NCBI RefSeq assembly: GCF_000247815.1 | Contig: NC_021684.1 | Span: 12,896,558-12,960,557, forward strand | Length of the DNA: 64,000 nucleotides | Direction: 5' to 3' | Source: Ficedula albicollis | Lineage: Eukaryota > Chordata > Aves > Passeriformes > Muscicapidae | Shown: piece by piece, positions 50,782 through 64,000 of the stretch | How positions within the stretch are numbered: position 1 is the first letter of the stretch | How the letters are laid out: every line of letters begins with the position of its first letter | The notes under the pieces: model-generated | Database searches by the model: none | Seen by the model: the letters and a program-made list of their open reading frames with translations, nothing else | What the model was told of the DNA's origin: nothing | Made by a program: the position numbers and the translations under genes

Positions 50782-53559
50782 ATATACATAGAACTTATCT
50801 CCAAGACAGGAGTAAAATAGCAATTGCAACTTATTTATGTAAATGCTGTTACTCATTGGACAGTGGTGCATTTTATCATAAACAAATCTTTCCTCTTCTG
50901 AGCCAGTTTTAGCAAAAAAAGGGATGTTGCTTCAGCTGTCAAAAAACTACAGGAAGAACAGTTTCAGGACATGTTTGACTCCTTCAACACAAAGCTTTTC
51001 TTCTCAGCTCAGTTTATCTTGAGCTTAAGTTTATATTTTTCTTTCAAGAGCCTTGGCTTCCTTGAAGGCTTGTTCCACCTGAGGAGAGATGTCCCTGTCC
51101 TGGTGTCAGCTCTGATTCAGAAGGTAATACTGCATGGGTCCAGGAATCCGTGGCCTTTCCCACCAGCTGGCCATCTATCATTTCATTACAGTGAGGTTAC
51201 CAAATTGATGTGTCCTGGCTAATTCTTCCACAGCAGCCTGTCCAGTATCTCACCAGGCAACTGCTGTCTTAGTTGAAAATACTCTGAGATAGCATTAGCA
51301 GGTGGCAGAACACGGCCTACCTGTGAAATCTGACCCACAGGGATCTTCTAACAGTGCTTGTTTTCTCAGGGAATTTTTAAAGACATCCTCTTTTCTTTCT
51401 GGTCAAGCATGCAACTCTGTTTAATTTTTCATAGAAATAAAAGAAGGTATCCTATCCCACTTCTGGAATCCAGTCTTGTAACTGCTAGTGACTAGCTAAG
51501 AAATGAAGATTTGCTGTTAATATTAATTCCTACCATTTCTTCAAATGAGACTGTAATGAAATTTGATATATAATTTTTTTAAGTACTGGTGCAGGAGGTA
51601 TTTTAGATTTAACAACTGCAGTATCTTTGCTTCTTATATTTTTCATTAATCTTGATGTGCTTAATTAGTTGCTGTTCCTCAGTGGAAATGTTTGACTAGA
51701 GTAGAATGAGACTAATGAAATCTCTTGGGTTGCTATTTCTGAAAAGGTCTAAGTGCTGGAAGCACCAAGCCTAGCTAAGTAGAGTGTTTGTTCCTAGGTT
51801 AGTGCTATGTGGCAATGTTTGCATAAGTAAAAAAATAAAATAAAAAGCCTTGAAGATAAAAGCACAGAGTAACATGCTTTCATATATCTCCATAGGAAAT
51901 GTTTTTTTACTTGTGACCCCTAGTTTGTAGGGCAGGTATAGGGAACCTATGTGCAGCCTGGAAGTCTGTGCATAGAGAGCTAATGCTACAAATTAATCCC
52001 TCCAGCATGGAGCTTTACAAATACCAGCATACCAAGACCAAAATGAGTAAATCCCAACCCTAGGATAGGCAAAATAGGCTACAGTTTTGAAATTAGAAAC
52101 AAAAAAGATAGGATTATGTTTGAGTCATAACTCCATAACTGGGTAAATGTGAACTTTAAGAAAAAAACCCCTCTGCTCCTAGCTGTGAGATCACCCACAT
52201 TGGCAGTGGGATTTGGACTAGGTCCTATATTTCCTTTCTTTTGCCTGAGAACATTATTTAACATTTCTAATTTGCTTGTTCAAAAGTCCGCATCCATGGC
52301 TTTCTTAATTTTTAGCCAGATTATGGCAGCTATCAGAGTACAGTATAAGGGCTTACACTGAATATTGGCTTATTTGATCAGCTTCAATCTCTCTGTTTGT
52401 TGTTTGGAAGCAAGAAATAGCATTTATTTTCTCCCCAGCATTCTGCATTAGTGGTCAGTATTGCAGAACTCCTTCCATGCTGTGATAACAGTATAACAGA
52501 TAGTATCATCTGTATGTCTTCAGAAGAATAGGAAATAATGAGCCAGATTCGCTTCTGTTCCGGTTCCATTGAAGTTGGAGAAATTATATCAGCAGGAAGT
52601 TTGGCCTCCTGCATGTTAATTCAGCTCTTTTCAGTTCAGTGCTTTGTCTTAGTTTAATTTTTAAATTATAGCCATAAATTGTGCCTAACAATGCTATATC
52701 AAGACCCGCACTGCTGCCAAGTGCAGCCTTCCAGATTCAGTTCTTGCTGCAGCAGTGAGGTTGTGAGGCACCCTTGGACTGGTTTCTAAATAAAACACAC
52801 CATTTTCAACCAGCAGTTACCTGCTGCCTGTGTGTGCCACGTTTCAGTGCCTGATGAGACTTGTACCTCTTAAATGAAGAGTAATGTGGCAGAAGAACAG
52901 GGAGCATATGTCTGCCTAAGGAGGCCCAGGACTTGTCACAGTGTGAGGACTACGTGTCTTCAGGCAGGTGTCTTCAAGTGAGATTCATTGCCACAAGGGA
53001 CCTGGTAAACAGATGCAAAGAGGTTTGGTTTGGATTGTTTTTCTCCAGAGATGGCTGCCAACCTGGGCTGATCTGTCTGTCTTAGTCTGTTTTCCTTTCC
53101 TCACATGCAAGAAGAGCAGCTGGGGAGGAAAAAGGGAGGTGGCATTGCTAGAGGCTCCCAGGTATTCAGCAGCTGCTGTGAGATGTTGGCAGTAATGGGG
53201 GAAAAGTGGCTCACTGAATTAGGTGTGAACTTTGGTGCCTAATGTTCAACCCAATACTTATCAAATACTCTGCAGTTCCTGGATGAATTAGCCTCATTTC
53301 TTTTATGTGTGTTTGGGAAAATGTCTGTTTTAATTTTACCTAACTTTATTTAATCAATCTTACATTACTGTATTCTCTGTCTGCAGGTGATCTCTCTTCT
53401 ACTAGATTGCTCATTCTCTTTACTGCAGGTACTGCCTGAAAGCTGAAATAGATGATACCACAGAAATTTTTTTTTAGTTTGTAAGAATTCATGAGCATTG
53501 CCTAGAAAGCAGATTTCAGATTGTCTTCAGGGGTAAACACATTAAAGTCAGGTACTTGT
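50782..53559. other. Non-coding stretch, nothing recognised
   Basis: Unique sequence with short open frames (83 codons or fewer), none recognisable. No named repeat was seen. Confidence 0.5.
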
Positions 53560-54320
53560 AAACTCTTTTACAGCATATTAGCATAGTAACATCCTGTAAA
53601 ATAAGCATCTTCATAATCTAAGAACATCTGACATTGGTCCATTAATTGCCTTCCTCTTTGGCTCAAACTGCCACTGGTCTCCATATCCAGCCATTATTTA
53701 GTGTTATAGCCAAGGAATTGCCTGCTGTTTTCTAGGAGTCACCAAGTTTAAATAATGTACTAGAGGTTTAGATTATTTTCCTTTAAAAATGCATTATGCC
53801 CCATGTCAATTTGAAATCACCTTGAGAAATGTTCCTGTATACAAAAACTTATTAGAATCACATCTTGAAACCCTTAATTTTGTCATTAGCAATTGTTATT
53901 TCCTCCAACATCAAGTAATTAGTAGTACATGAGAAAAATATAATTCTTCCTTCATTTATTTACAGAAGTATCAAGGGTTACATTTGGAAATGTTATTATG
54001 GTACACATCTGTGTCTGTTCAAATTAGAAGATTTTAATGATACCTCAAGAATTAAAAAAGCAATTGCTTAACTAAACTGAGGGAATTCCTACAAATGAAG
54101 GCATTATGTTTATACAAAGCTTGTTTAATCTGTGAATTCTTGCATAATTAGTTACATTATACAGAAAAAATTAGATATCCTTATTTTCAACTCTTTGTTG
54201 GTATGTTGTCATCAAGCTACAAAGAGCTCTGACTAACTGCTCTTCATTGAATATCATAATTACTGTTTTGTAGGTAATGTCCTTCTCTGGCAATGTGTGA
54301 AATTACTGTCCTGAGATATT
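53560..54320. other. AT-rich block resembling conserved non-coding DNA
   Basis: About 760 bases of CpG-free, AT-rich but non-repetitive sequence with many homeodomain-type TAATT/ATTA words (ccattaattgcc, gtaattagtag, cataattagttac, cataattactg). Nearly all frames are closed. This texture is typical of deeply conserved vertebrate enhancers, but the judgement is by eye and could not be tested. Confidence 0.25.
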
Positions 54321-57300
54321 CTGAAATCTTAAAAGTGCATGTGTTAAAAAGTCCAAACCAAGTATTCATTGAAAATAGAGAGTTATTGAGACTTCACTTT
54401 TCTCTACTGTAATTTTAATTACTGATACCTAAACTATGTTAAGTATAATGTGGAGGGAGCAATCTGGCTGTTCCTAACTGGTTCTTTTTTGTGTGTGTGT
54501 CGTGGTACAAGCTTACCTCGTTGGCTTTATTCTATGAAAATACAGTCATTAGCTTATGAAGAGATGTTTGTTTCCCATAAGGCTCATTTCCCTGTACCTG
54601 GCAATTGGTATTACATTTTAAAGATATCTTTACATTTGTAAAGAAGGGTGAAGGTTTCAAAAGGACTTACTGTCTTCTTCAGTGGTGGTTCTTCCCTCCA
54701 TTTGCTGGCAATGCTAAAAGAGAAGACCACCACAGTTCATGCAACCTCCTTTGTTCTGACACCTGCAGGCCAGAACTATGGTTCAGAAGAAGCTGAGGCA
54801 AAACTTCATGTTTCCAAAGCTGTAAGTTGTGGGATGTTAGGACATCAACCATCAAAATAAACTCATTCAAAACCATTGGAAAGTCAACATTTCCACACAG
54901 TGTGAGGGTGAGCCCATGGCAGTTTCCTGGGTTTTAGATCTGCTGCTGCAATTGGGTGATAATCTGGGATTTTGACAATGAAATAGAAGTGCTATACACA
55001 TGTGGATCAATGTTTTGGATTTTTGAACTGTCTTCCTTCTCTAATACAGCACGGAGATGTTAGGAGGTTTTGGGGTTTTTTGACACCTGTGTGCACCATT
55101 CGGAAAAATGTTCAGTCTCTACTTTAAAGCACACGAAACTGTCCTGATAATTTGTGGTGAGAGAGTTCAGGTCAGCAGAGAGCTGACCTGCTGAGATGGC
55201 TGCTCACAAGCACGTTTTCAAGTGCTCTTCAAGTATGTTGACATCAATGAATGTCTGGGTTCTTGGCAATGTCGACTCTTTGCCTTTAAGTAAATGCATT
55301 AGAGAATAGATTAGTTTGCAAGCACTTGAATTGATTTAATATGTGTTTACTCTTCAGATATTCACTGTGGCTGTTTACCTCTGCAAGATAAATATTTAAA
55401 ATTGCATTTGAACTTCACATTAACATTTATGTTAGTGTCATTATAGTTTCCTTTTGTGAATGAGATTTACCTATCAGTCTTAAAGCTGTAATAAGAATGA
55501 GTCTATTTTTGTAATTTTCAGCTTCTAACGATAATCTGCCATAGGGTTGAATTAATTTTGTGGTATGTTTACTCCTCATTCATCATCAGAGTCAAAGCAA
55601 TGAAGCAGTCATCAGGGGAGAAAAGCATTGTTATTTTGTGAGCTGTGCAGGATGACAAGCCTTGCAGTGGAAATCCACCTACAGCACAGCACAGCCACCT
55701 ATTCCTAGGCAGTGAACATGTATCAGAGAACTGAACGAAAGGTCTCCAGGGCCAGTCATGACAGCTGAACAAGAAACTGGTTACAGGCATTTATTTCCTT
55801 CTGGAACTTGTCACTAGAAGGGAAAGAACTCGGGTTATGGCCACAGTTTCCAGTCTCCAGTAACTCTTTTGCCAGGAGCAGAATGCAGAATTTCTCTGTT
55901 TACCCCATGGCTGCCCAAGGAATGGCTTTGTCGTGGCTTTTATGTGTACCAGGTTTGTGTCAGTGACTAAGGAGTGAAGGGGGTATCTTTGTTGTCTCTG
56001 TGTTTGCTGATGTCTGAAAGTAGTGCCCCTTCCCAGAAGGGATTATCCTCCAGTTGCTGTTTTTCCAACTTCGCATTATGTTCAGGAGTCCATCTGTTAG
56101 GAACTGGGGCACTGCAGAGTTTAGTTTCTTCCAGGTTCTCACTTACTGAAGAAATTTGAAATTCCCTTGTGTCCAAACTAGATTTTTCTTTTTCCGTTTT
56201 CTAAGGACTATGAGTTCATATTTGGGTGGACTTAGGAGTTTATTGTAAAATGCTTAAATATGATTCTGAATTTCTGTGCTTCATGGAGAGTTTCCACAAA
56301 TGTTTCATAACTTTTCCACTGCATAGGCACTTAATAACATCATTATGAAAATTTTAGATTTTGTAGTTCATGTAGTGCTAAATTCTATCAAGGGAGCAGC
56401 ATGGTTGTGTAATGGCATGTGTTTCATTAGTGGGAGCTCTGTGCTTACAGATATATTGTACTGAAAGTCAAATACCAATGTATGCAGTCAAGGCCCTTCT
56501 GGTTTTGTAAAGGATAAGTCTCTAATCTTTCCTCCTAATTTCTCATTTAATAATGGAAAATTATTTAATGGATAACTGAAATACATTTTTCCCTCCCTAA
56601 GAATTAAAAATGTAACTATGTAGCTGAAAAAGTCTGAGCATATAAAGAAACAGATTCCAGCTAGAGCACATTACATGGAGGGCAGTGTCCTGGTGTGGCT
56701 GGAAATCAAATATTCCTTATTTGGGTTTGTACACTTTGATACACAAGCTAAATAATACTCTGTTTTCTCCAGCACAGAGCACTTCTCTGGTATCTTGTAA
56801 AGGATAGCAAGCAGTGGTGGCAGAGATTTCTGTGCAAATACTTTTGTGTTGAGCTTTATATGCCTGTGCAATACAATCTAAATATGCTGTTGTGCCTCTG
56901 CAACATGGATCAAACACTGTATCTTGAGTATAAACAGATAATTGGTGCTCCTTCCTGGGAGATAGGAGATGGTTTAAGGCTGGACTTTTGGCATCAGAGA
57001 GATCACTTATATAACCAGGTTTTATTTTTTTATCACTCTTTTTCTGAAAGGCTATGAAAATAATACACCTTGATCAAAAAGCTGGTTGTCCACAGATCTT
57101 TCAGGTAGGAGATAAGCCCTCATTTTGCTGTATGTTTCTTACTTCATAAAAGACATAGGGTATTCAGAACAGTAGAGAAAGATACATTAACAAGAAGAAA
57201 TACTGTTTGGACCAAGTAATATGATCTTGTTTAGTCTTTATTTTGGAGAGTGAGATGAAACTTTTGCATGTGGCTGCCTATTCCAGCACTACTGCAGAGC

Positions 57301-60300
57301 AGAACTGTCATAATTCCCTTTGCTGCTGCTTCTGTGGGAAGAGGCTGCCTGTATAAGGAGGAACTTGTTGGTGTAGGTTGAGTGGGTAGGATCAGACTGT
57401 GTGGCTGTCAGAAGCCTGGGCATTGTCCTGCCCATATTGTGCAGATGTTTCAGGTGACCAATTGCTGAGAAAGGGGTCTGGAGTTGGTCCATTAAATCTG
57501 TGCAAATGAATCTTAACAACTGACATAAAGACATTTTTCTGGAAAGCATCTGCGCCCAGGTAACAAGCAAGTCGGATGGGAGCACTGGCATGACTCAAGT
57601 TAAACTTGTGCCTATGATATTACTGTGAACAAAGCCAGAGCTGAAAGCTGCTGCACTGCTTTCTTGGGTTTGAACTAGAGGAAATAAACTGCAGATGAAA
57701 TATCAGCCACATTCCACTTCTGGGTTTTTAGTGGGTCATTAAATCCTACTTGTCCATGTTGTCCTGTATGTGTATGTCCACATACAATTGTGGTAGGATG
57801 GTAAGGAAAGAGGAAACAAAGATATGGAGAGAGTTGTTACCTCCTGTAACTGCTTTGCCTACTAGCTCAGGATGATGCTTCAGTGCAGATTGTTTTATAT
57901 TTTGGTGATATTTGGAGAATGATGGGTAAAGTTTTGCAACCATAGAGCTGGCCAGGAGTGCTCTTGTCCTCCGTAGATAAAAAATAATCCCGGTCAGATC
58001 AACATCAGTTGCGTTAGATAGAACAGCAAATACTACTATATCCATAGCATTTGCAGTAATGAGTATCATGGCTCACAAACTCTGAATTATTCTTAGTCCT
58101 CAATTTCTTGAAAAACTAAAGCAAAGTTGGTAAGAAATGCCAATGAATAAGCACTGAATTTTAATTCTTTACTGAGAGTATTCATTAAAGGTTTCTGTAA
58201 GCCAAGTACTTTGTAAAGCAATTTTTTAAAAATGTTATTGTTTTACTCCCCAAATAGATAACATTTTGACTGTCTCTGATACATGTTCAGAAGAAGTTAC
58301 TATGTCTGGACCTAACAGTATTTATATTCTCTGCTCATCTGTCTTGCAGCAAAATGCACATAAAAGTTAATTTTAGAATAATACTATAATATTCATGGGG
58401 TTGCTGCAGGAACTTTGAATAATACAAGCTATGCACGCTCTAGTTGCAGAATAGAAATATAGAAACTTCATGCAGAATACAAAAGTAACTTTGAATATTG
58501 ATTTTAGCTACAAAGACCTGTAATGTGATAATATGGTGGACTGTTGTGAAAATGAATACAAAATCTAGCCCAGTTATTCAGATGTACAGCACTGAAGAAT
58601 CTGGCTAAAGGGCTAAGAGAACAAATGGTACCAATTGGAGTGTACCAATATAACATTAAAGAAGATATCTGTGTCAAATGGAGAAAGACACTTAAAAGAC
58701 AAGTAAAATATTTCCATGGCAGTGTGTATTGGAAAAGAATGCCAAACAAGATTGTGTTCTTACTCCACTGGTAATATATCTTCTACTTTCAAGACCTTTG
58801 ATTCCCAGCTGATACACCATGTTCAGTGAGATGCTTTCAGTACTGACTTTCAATAAATACAATTCCTCTAAAATTCACATTTTATGCAATACAAACATGC
58901 GTATATTGCTATTAATTATTTAAAAAGTGTATAGAGAATATGAAGAAGATTTCTCTGGGTGAAATGAGAGAAATCATACAGACAAAGCTAGAGTGGTTGT
59001 TACTTTATGTCACAAGATTTATTGCACTGTTCTCAACACAGTGTATGTGAAACAAAATTAGTATTAGTGAATCAGTGGTGGCAGGCAAATGTGGCATAAT
59101 TATGAACTGCAAATGGTAGCACAGTGCTTTGTTACTTATGCATTTAAGTCATTAATAATAAAAGTCATACACTGAGATGTGGGCGCTGAAAGTACTTTAG
59201 GAAATTATAGAACATAATTACATCTTCTCTGCTTTTGGGTACTTTTTTCCTGCCTGATTTGAATGTTCAATTAGTTTTAGCTCTTTACAGACCCTAAATA
59301 TTCATAGTATTTTGATCCATTGCCAGCTCTTGTAAACTACAGTGGTCTAGATCTTCCATTCATGGCAACTAGAGCAACTTCAGGATTTTCAGCATCTTTC
59401 CTATCCTACAGGACTGTAGGACAGGACTGTGTTGCTTTGTATCTGCTGAGTAGCTGCCAGAAGACTGCCATTGAGCTGGAAAAGAATATTCAACTTTTGT
59501 GGGTATTGTAATTTTATGGAGTCCGTGGTAAAAGTGACTGTAAGGGAAATGTTCATGCTCTGGGGAAGACACCACAAGGCAAGGGTTTGTCATTTTGCAT
59601 TTTCATTCCTGAGCTGGAGATGGCAGAAGGTGACCTGGAGGGGTGCCTGGGGGAAGGTGTCCCTTGATATAAGTCAACATGACAGACTGGGCTTACTCAG
59701 GCATACTCTGTTTCCTGCCCTGTGATTTTTTTGTTGGACTGTGTCCTTGCAGGGCAGGTAACAGCCTTCCATGGTGGCACAGGAAAAAACTCCCTTCCCT
59801 GCATTTCTTAGCCAGGTGACCAACACAAGCGGGGTTTTGAGCTGTAGAGTGGAAAAGGGACTCAGCTGTGTGTGAGAAGAAAGTGTGGTGCAGAGAGGAG
59901 ACTGAGTGAATGGTGGATGTGCAAACAGTGACTGCCAGCTGTGGGAGGGGGTGACCTGTGAGAGCAATGCTGCTGTGCCCTCTGTGCATTACTGGGGAGG
60001 CAGAACTGATAAACAAACCTCCTGTTAGTGTATGTGACAGCTGAACCTAGAGGTAGGAGGGGAGTGAGGAGATGAATATAAACCCCACGTTGTGCTAAAC
60101 AGTAACAAGCCATATTACAAGGGCCAAAAGTATTCAGATGAGATAGAGATTACATAAAATAAGGACACAATAGATGTGTTTGTTGCTGAGTTGACATGTG
60201 GCCCTGCAGGGAAGTTACCAAAGGGGCAGATCAGCATGAACAATGTATGAGGAGGGAGAAGCTGCTGATCTGCTTCAACAAATGCTCTCTTTGGGGTTCA

Positions 60301-61089
60301 CTGGAGGGTTGGAATGACTTCTGACAGAAGGGCAAAATCCTCACCTTAGTGAAGCTGGTGGCAGAACTCCCATTTTCCCAGGTGTCTCTCTAGATATCTA
60401 AACAACCAGAAAAAAAGAACTTCAGGCTTCAGTTCTCTGCTGCAGCCACAACTTATTTTGTGAAGATCATCTGGCAGTGATGTTTTCTTCCTCCACCTGA
60501 CATGCCCTCAGAGTCTACAAGCCTGCTGAGAGAAGCTGCTTCAGGTGCTGGGCAAAGTTCAGCCAGTTTCAGGCTGGTGATGTGGAGCATAAGAACACAA
60601 GATACCTTGATTTTTGGCTGAGTATTCCTGGCACATCTCTTTCATCCTGCTCATGCACACCTGCACAACTGAAATGTGGCCTTAAGAGGAATGCAGTGAG
60701 GGACAGTTGCCGTGCGAGAAAATCAGTAATGCTAAGACCCACATGCGTTTTATTTTATTTTAATATATTTAAATTTTCAATAAAGAATTGTTAACAGCAA
60801 TAACCAGAGGCTCAATTCCATATAGCTCTTCTCCTTGGCTCCATGAACTTTTCAATCTGAACAGCTCTGTCCAGTCTGCAAAGCAATTGTCTTTTCTTTT
60901 GAGATCTGCCTTAAGTAAGGTTTATTTTTTACTACCTTACTGATTAGTTGACACAATCTTATTAACTTACATTGAATATGTTTTAAATGCAAATTGGATG
61001 GTTTAACAAAATTACCAAACAATTAAATTACATCAGAATTAGGCTAGATAAATGAGAGCAGTAAATGGATGGGAAGATCACCTCCTGTG
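54321..61089. other. Non-coding stretch, no gene seen
   Basis: Unique sequence. Open frames up to 107 codons (57746-58069 and 59693-60016, minus) show no recognisable family. A (GT)n-like stretch of about 12 bases lies near 54491. No transposon was named. Confidence 0.5.
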
Positions 61090-61210
61090 AAATAATAAAT
61101 TAACAGGGCATCAAAACCCACTTTGATTGTTGTGCAACAATTAGATAATGGCAGTTTATCATTCAGGTAACACCATTAGCTCATTCCAAAGTGCTTCTGT
61201 AAGTTCTCCA
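61090..61210. other. Possible conserved non-coding element
   Basis: A short block with compact homeodomain-like words: aaataataaattaacaggg, ttgattgttgtgcaacaatt and agataatggcagtttatc. The segment ttgttgtgcaacaa is a perfect 14-base palindrome, the kind of half-site pair seen at C/EBP-type sites. Conservation is untested. Confidence 0.22.
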
Positions 61211-64000
61211 CTGTAGGGTGTGAATTGCTAGCACAGGGAGCTGAGGACAGCACGTGAATCTGTCAGGATAAAACATGTGATAAAAAGTTAATTTGTGCAC
61301 ACAGAGATTCTTTACCATTTCCTGTTGTCAGTTTTGAAGCAGGTTAATTTTCTAGGAGCTCCCAGTTAGAACAGTGCCAAGAGTCTTCAAATCTTTAAAC
61401 TGTCCTTGGGAACTAGTACAAAATCCTACATGTCTAGGCCTTGATCCTGCTTTCATGTCTCTTTTTATTTGGATTACTGTCCAAGGACAGAGGTCACTTG
61501 AAACTACAGGTCCCTTGTGACTGTGAGGATTGGACCTAATATATCCCATCTCAGGGCATAATTAGACATGAAAGGCTAATTTAACTATGTGGAGGTTAGT
61601 CTAGGTTAGCCAATGTGGTTTAGGGAATACTCAGTATAATGGGTGGATGCTAATGTCAAGTAACATTTTTCAGATAACACTGAAAAGTAATAATAAAGTT
61701 TAACTGGTAGGTACTTTTAAGGAAGACCACTGTAGTAGTGAGAAATATATACTGTGTGATGTGGTCCTTCTGTGCAGAGAGATAAAGCAACACAAGTATT
61801 GACTAGAGCCTGCAGGCAAATGGAGGTAGTGGTAAAACAACTTTCATTTGAAAATAAGATATTGGATATGCACAAAAATACCTCAGTCTGCTTTGAAGAA
61901 AGAGTATTTTGCCTTCTAGCTAGAGATAATAGAATAGAATGCTTTGAAGTACTATTAAAATGAATAATAATTTAAAAAAAATCCTAAAGCTACAACATAG
62001 TTATTTCTACTGATTGGGATGCCCATTTGATGGACTGCACAGGTTGAGGATTAGCACAGTTATGTCCTGTTACAGTGATGGGACATACAGAAGTGCATGT
62101 TTAAGTGGGTACATATATATATAACATATATATATAAATATATGTATGTGCAGATTTTTTCCTTATTATGCTAGAAGGACAGACCTTTAGAACTCTGGAA
62201 TTACTCTGGAAAGTCAAAGTGTCCAAGACCTTTGAAAGCACTTGATCTGAGAACTTGTTGATGCATAATACCTGAATCACCAGACTGGAAAAAAGAGTCC
62301 TCTCAGTAAGCTTTGGAGTTCAGAAAATTGGGCCAGTATTGATCTATTTTCAGACATAACAGGAGATACAGCAAGGGCTGCTATAAGGAAGCATAATGAT
62401 GAGATTAATATTTTGCCACATTTTACTTCATTTTAAAATACAGTATAATAAAAGCTGTTCCCTGTGAAAGAAGAATGCAAATGAGTTCAGAGTGCATTAG
62501 CACACTGCTTTGCATACTAGGGGGCTATATTATATATATGGATTGAATTCACCTAAAGATTTTTTTGAATGTACATAGGAATTGAACTACAGCACAGCCC
62601 AATTAAATTGAGACCTAGGAGGGCAGTAACCCTGTTGGAAGATTACATTACCCTTCACTAAACCTCAAAGACCAAAACAAAGAAACCCTTCCAAAGATAT
62701 GCTGGTCATAGGGATAAAGTGCTTAAGCAAGGCATCCAATGTGCAAGCTTGAGATTAGCAGGTCTTTATCTTTGTGTGAAATTATTTCATAAAGGGAATC
62801 CCAGCCCAGAGCGAGAGTTGGAAGTGCTGTGTGCCAGCCCGGGGGCAGGATCGTCATTAGCTCTGGTCCTTATCTGTGCTCTGCTGGTGGTGGCCAAGTC
62901 CAGAGGTCAGCCTTTCCTTTGGAATTTAAAGATTCCATTTTAATTAGGTTTAATCTTATGCTACTGTAGATCCAGCTATATAAATTATTTAAAAGACAGA
63001 AGGCTTTTTTCTCTGTAATTAATGACAGGTTTGTAAGCTACCATAACAGCCTGAGGTTTCACTTTTCTTGTGTAGTTCTGAAACCGTCTCACGATTACCT
63101 AATATAACAATCAGCCTCTATGGCATTATAAAATTATAATCAATGGTTTGTACCAGCAGCACTTGAAGGGATGATACAGCAGTAGTGCTGGATGTATTTA
63201 TTGTCACAGAGAAAATAGCCTGGGGAGGAGAGAGCAGCTGCCTGGTGTGATTTCACTGCTCAGGAAGTGTTGAGAGTTACTAAGATCATCGAGGCTAACC
63301 AATTTTATGTCCAGTATTAGTCAGTGTTTCACCACACCTGAGAGATCACAGAGATAGTTCGAGCAGACAGAACACCCAGGTAGTAGTGGTAATAATAGAG
63401 TCCTACACAAAAGCTTTCACCTTCTTTCTTCCTTTGTCTGCTTGGTAAGGGAATAGTGTTCCATTAAGTGTCCTGTGGATGTTCCTGTGGAGGACTTGCT
63501 GTCCTCCTAAATCATCATAATACCAGAGGTCAGATCCTTAACCGAAGCCTTCTCCTCCATCAGGTGTTAGCGAGTCTCTCTTGTGGGGTCTAATCGAAGC
63601 ATCTCAGGTTTCTGAAATGTTAGAGAAATGCAGTTCATCTCTGAAAGCTCAGCTGTGAAAGTTACACTGCTGCAGCCCATGTGTCTTTGAACATTGCACC
63701 AGGTATTTGATGTCTTTACACCTTGGTCTAAGTTAGCTTTTTGAGTGCAGCTAAACTGGAGCCTGTTCCCTGGAGTTTTAGGCCTCCTCCTTCCACACTT
63801 GCTGCAATACTAAAATGATGCTCAGACTTCCAGGAGCCTGTAATTAAAAGCTTTTTGTTAATTTCAAAATAAATGATAATGAATTCTTGCATTTTAATAT
63901 CTTTGAGTAGTAGAAAAACCAAAGTTCTTTTGTGCTTGTGTCCAAGCATATAATGACAGAAACAGCAGAAAGTCAATTTGTGGCTATGTACTCTTGAGGT
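61211..64000. other. Non-coding stretch to window end
   Basis: Unique AT-rich sequence. The only simple repeat is the TA tract at 62110-62151. A 74-codon frame at 62719-62943 (+) lies in a slightly GC-richer patch (gccagcccgggggcagg) and is unrecognised. Confidence 0.5.
62110..62151. repeat. TA-rich dinucleotide repeat
   Basis: tacatatatatataacatat followed by atatataaatatatgtatgtg: an imperfect (TA)n microsatellite. A shorter tatatatat stretch recurs near 62529. Confidence 0.85.

Overview
This window looks like ordinary vertebrate nuclear DNA, most likely from a bird. Three things point to a bird. There are CR1 LINE tails with the usual 3' end ("cccttccaacccaaaccatt" followed by ATTCTATG-type octamers). 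There is a solo LTR of a type I recognise from avian endogenous retroviruses. Recognisable repeats are sparse in otherwise AT-rich, CpG-poor sequence. A passerine is plausible but not shown. I find no complete protein-coding gene, no RNA gene, no CRISPR array and no bacterial-style operon. Open frames are short (up to about 125 codons outside homopolymers) and, apart from a few repeat-derived ones, show no family I can name. The window is best read as intergenic or intronic, with a possible CpG-island promoter at its left edge.

Layout. Positions 1-1510 are a GC- and CpG-rich segment broken by two very long pure-C runs (1-464, continuing off the window, and 743-1345). About 1.5-34.5 kb is mostly unique non-coding sequence. 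It holds a CR1 copy at 8.4-8.9 kb, CR1 fragments at 24.8, 26.1 and 30.5 kb, a possible LTR fragment near 17.3 kb, and several two-copy tandem duplications. At 34.6-35.1 kb on the minus strand lies a decayed LINE reverse transcriptase, with motif A readable and motifs B and C eroded. It is followed at 35.43-35.99 kb by a solo LTR that keeps its TATA box and poly(A) signal. The sequence from 36 to 48.9 kb is unique apart from two more tandem duplications (41.6 and 46.6 kb), a Z-DNA-like tract and a short exon-like block at 41.2 kb. A third pure-C run (48992-49534) sits inside an A-rich tract. The rest, to 64 kb, is non-coding, with a paired E-box inverted repeat at 50.76 kb and some AT-rich stretches that look like conserved vertebrate non-coding elements.

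I did not find an undescribed biological system. The strongest anomalies are: (1) the three C homopolymers of 464 or more, 603 and 543 bases, which I think are sequencing or assembly artefacts and which may hide real GC-rich promoter sequence; (2) seven local two-copy tandem duplications with units of 34-87 bp, two of them back to back at 27.5-27.8 kb; and (3) the ancient non-CR1-looking reverse transcriptase relic.
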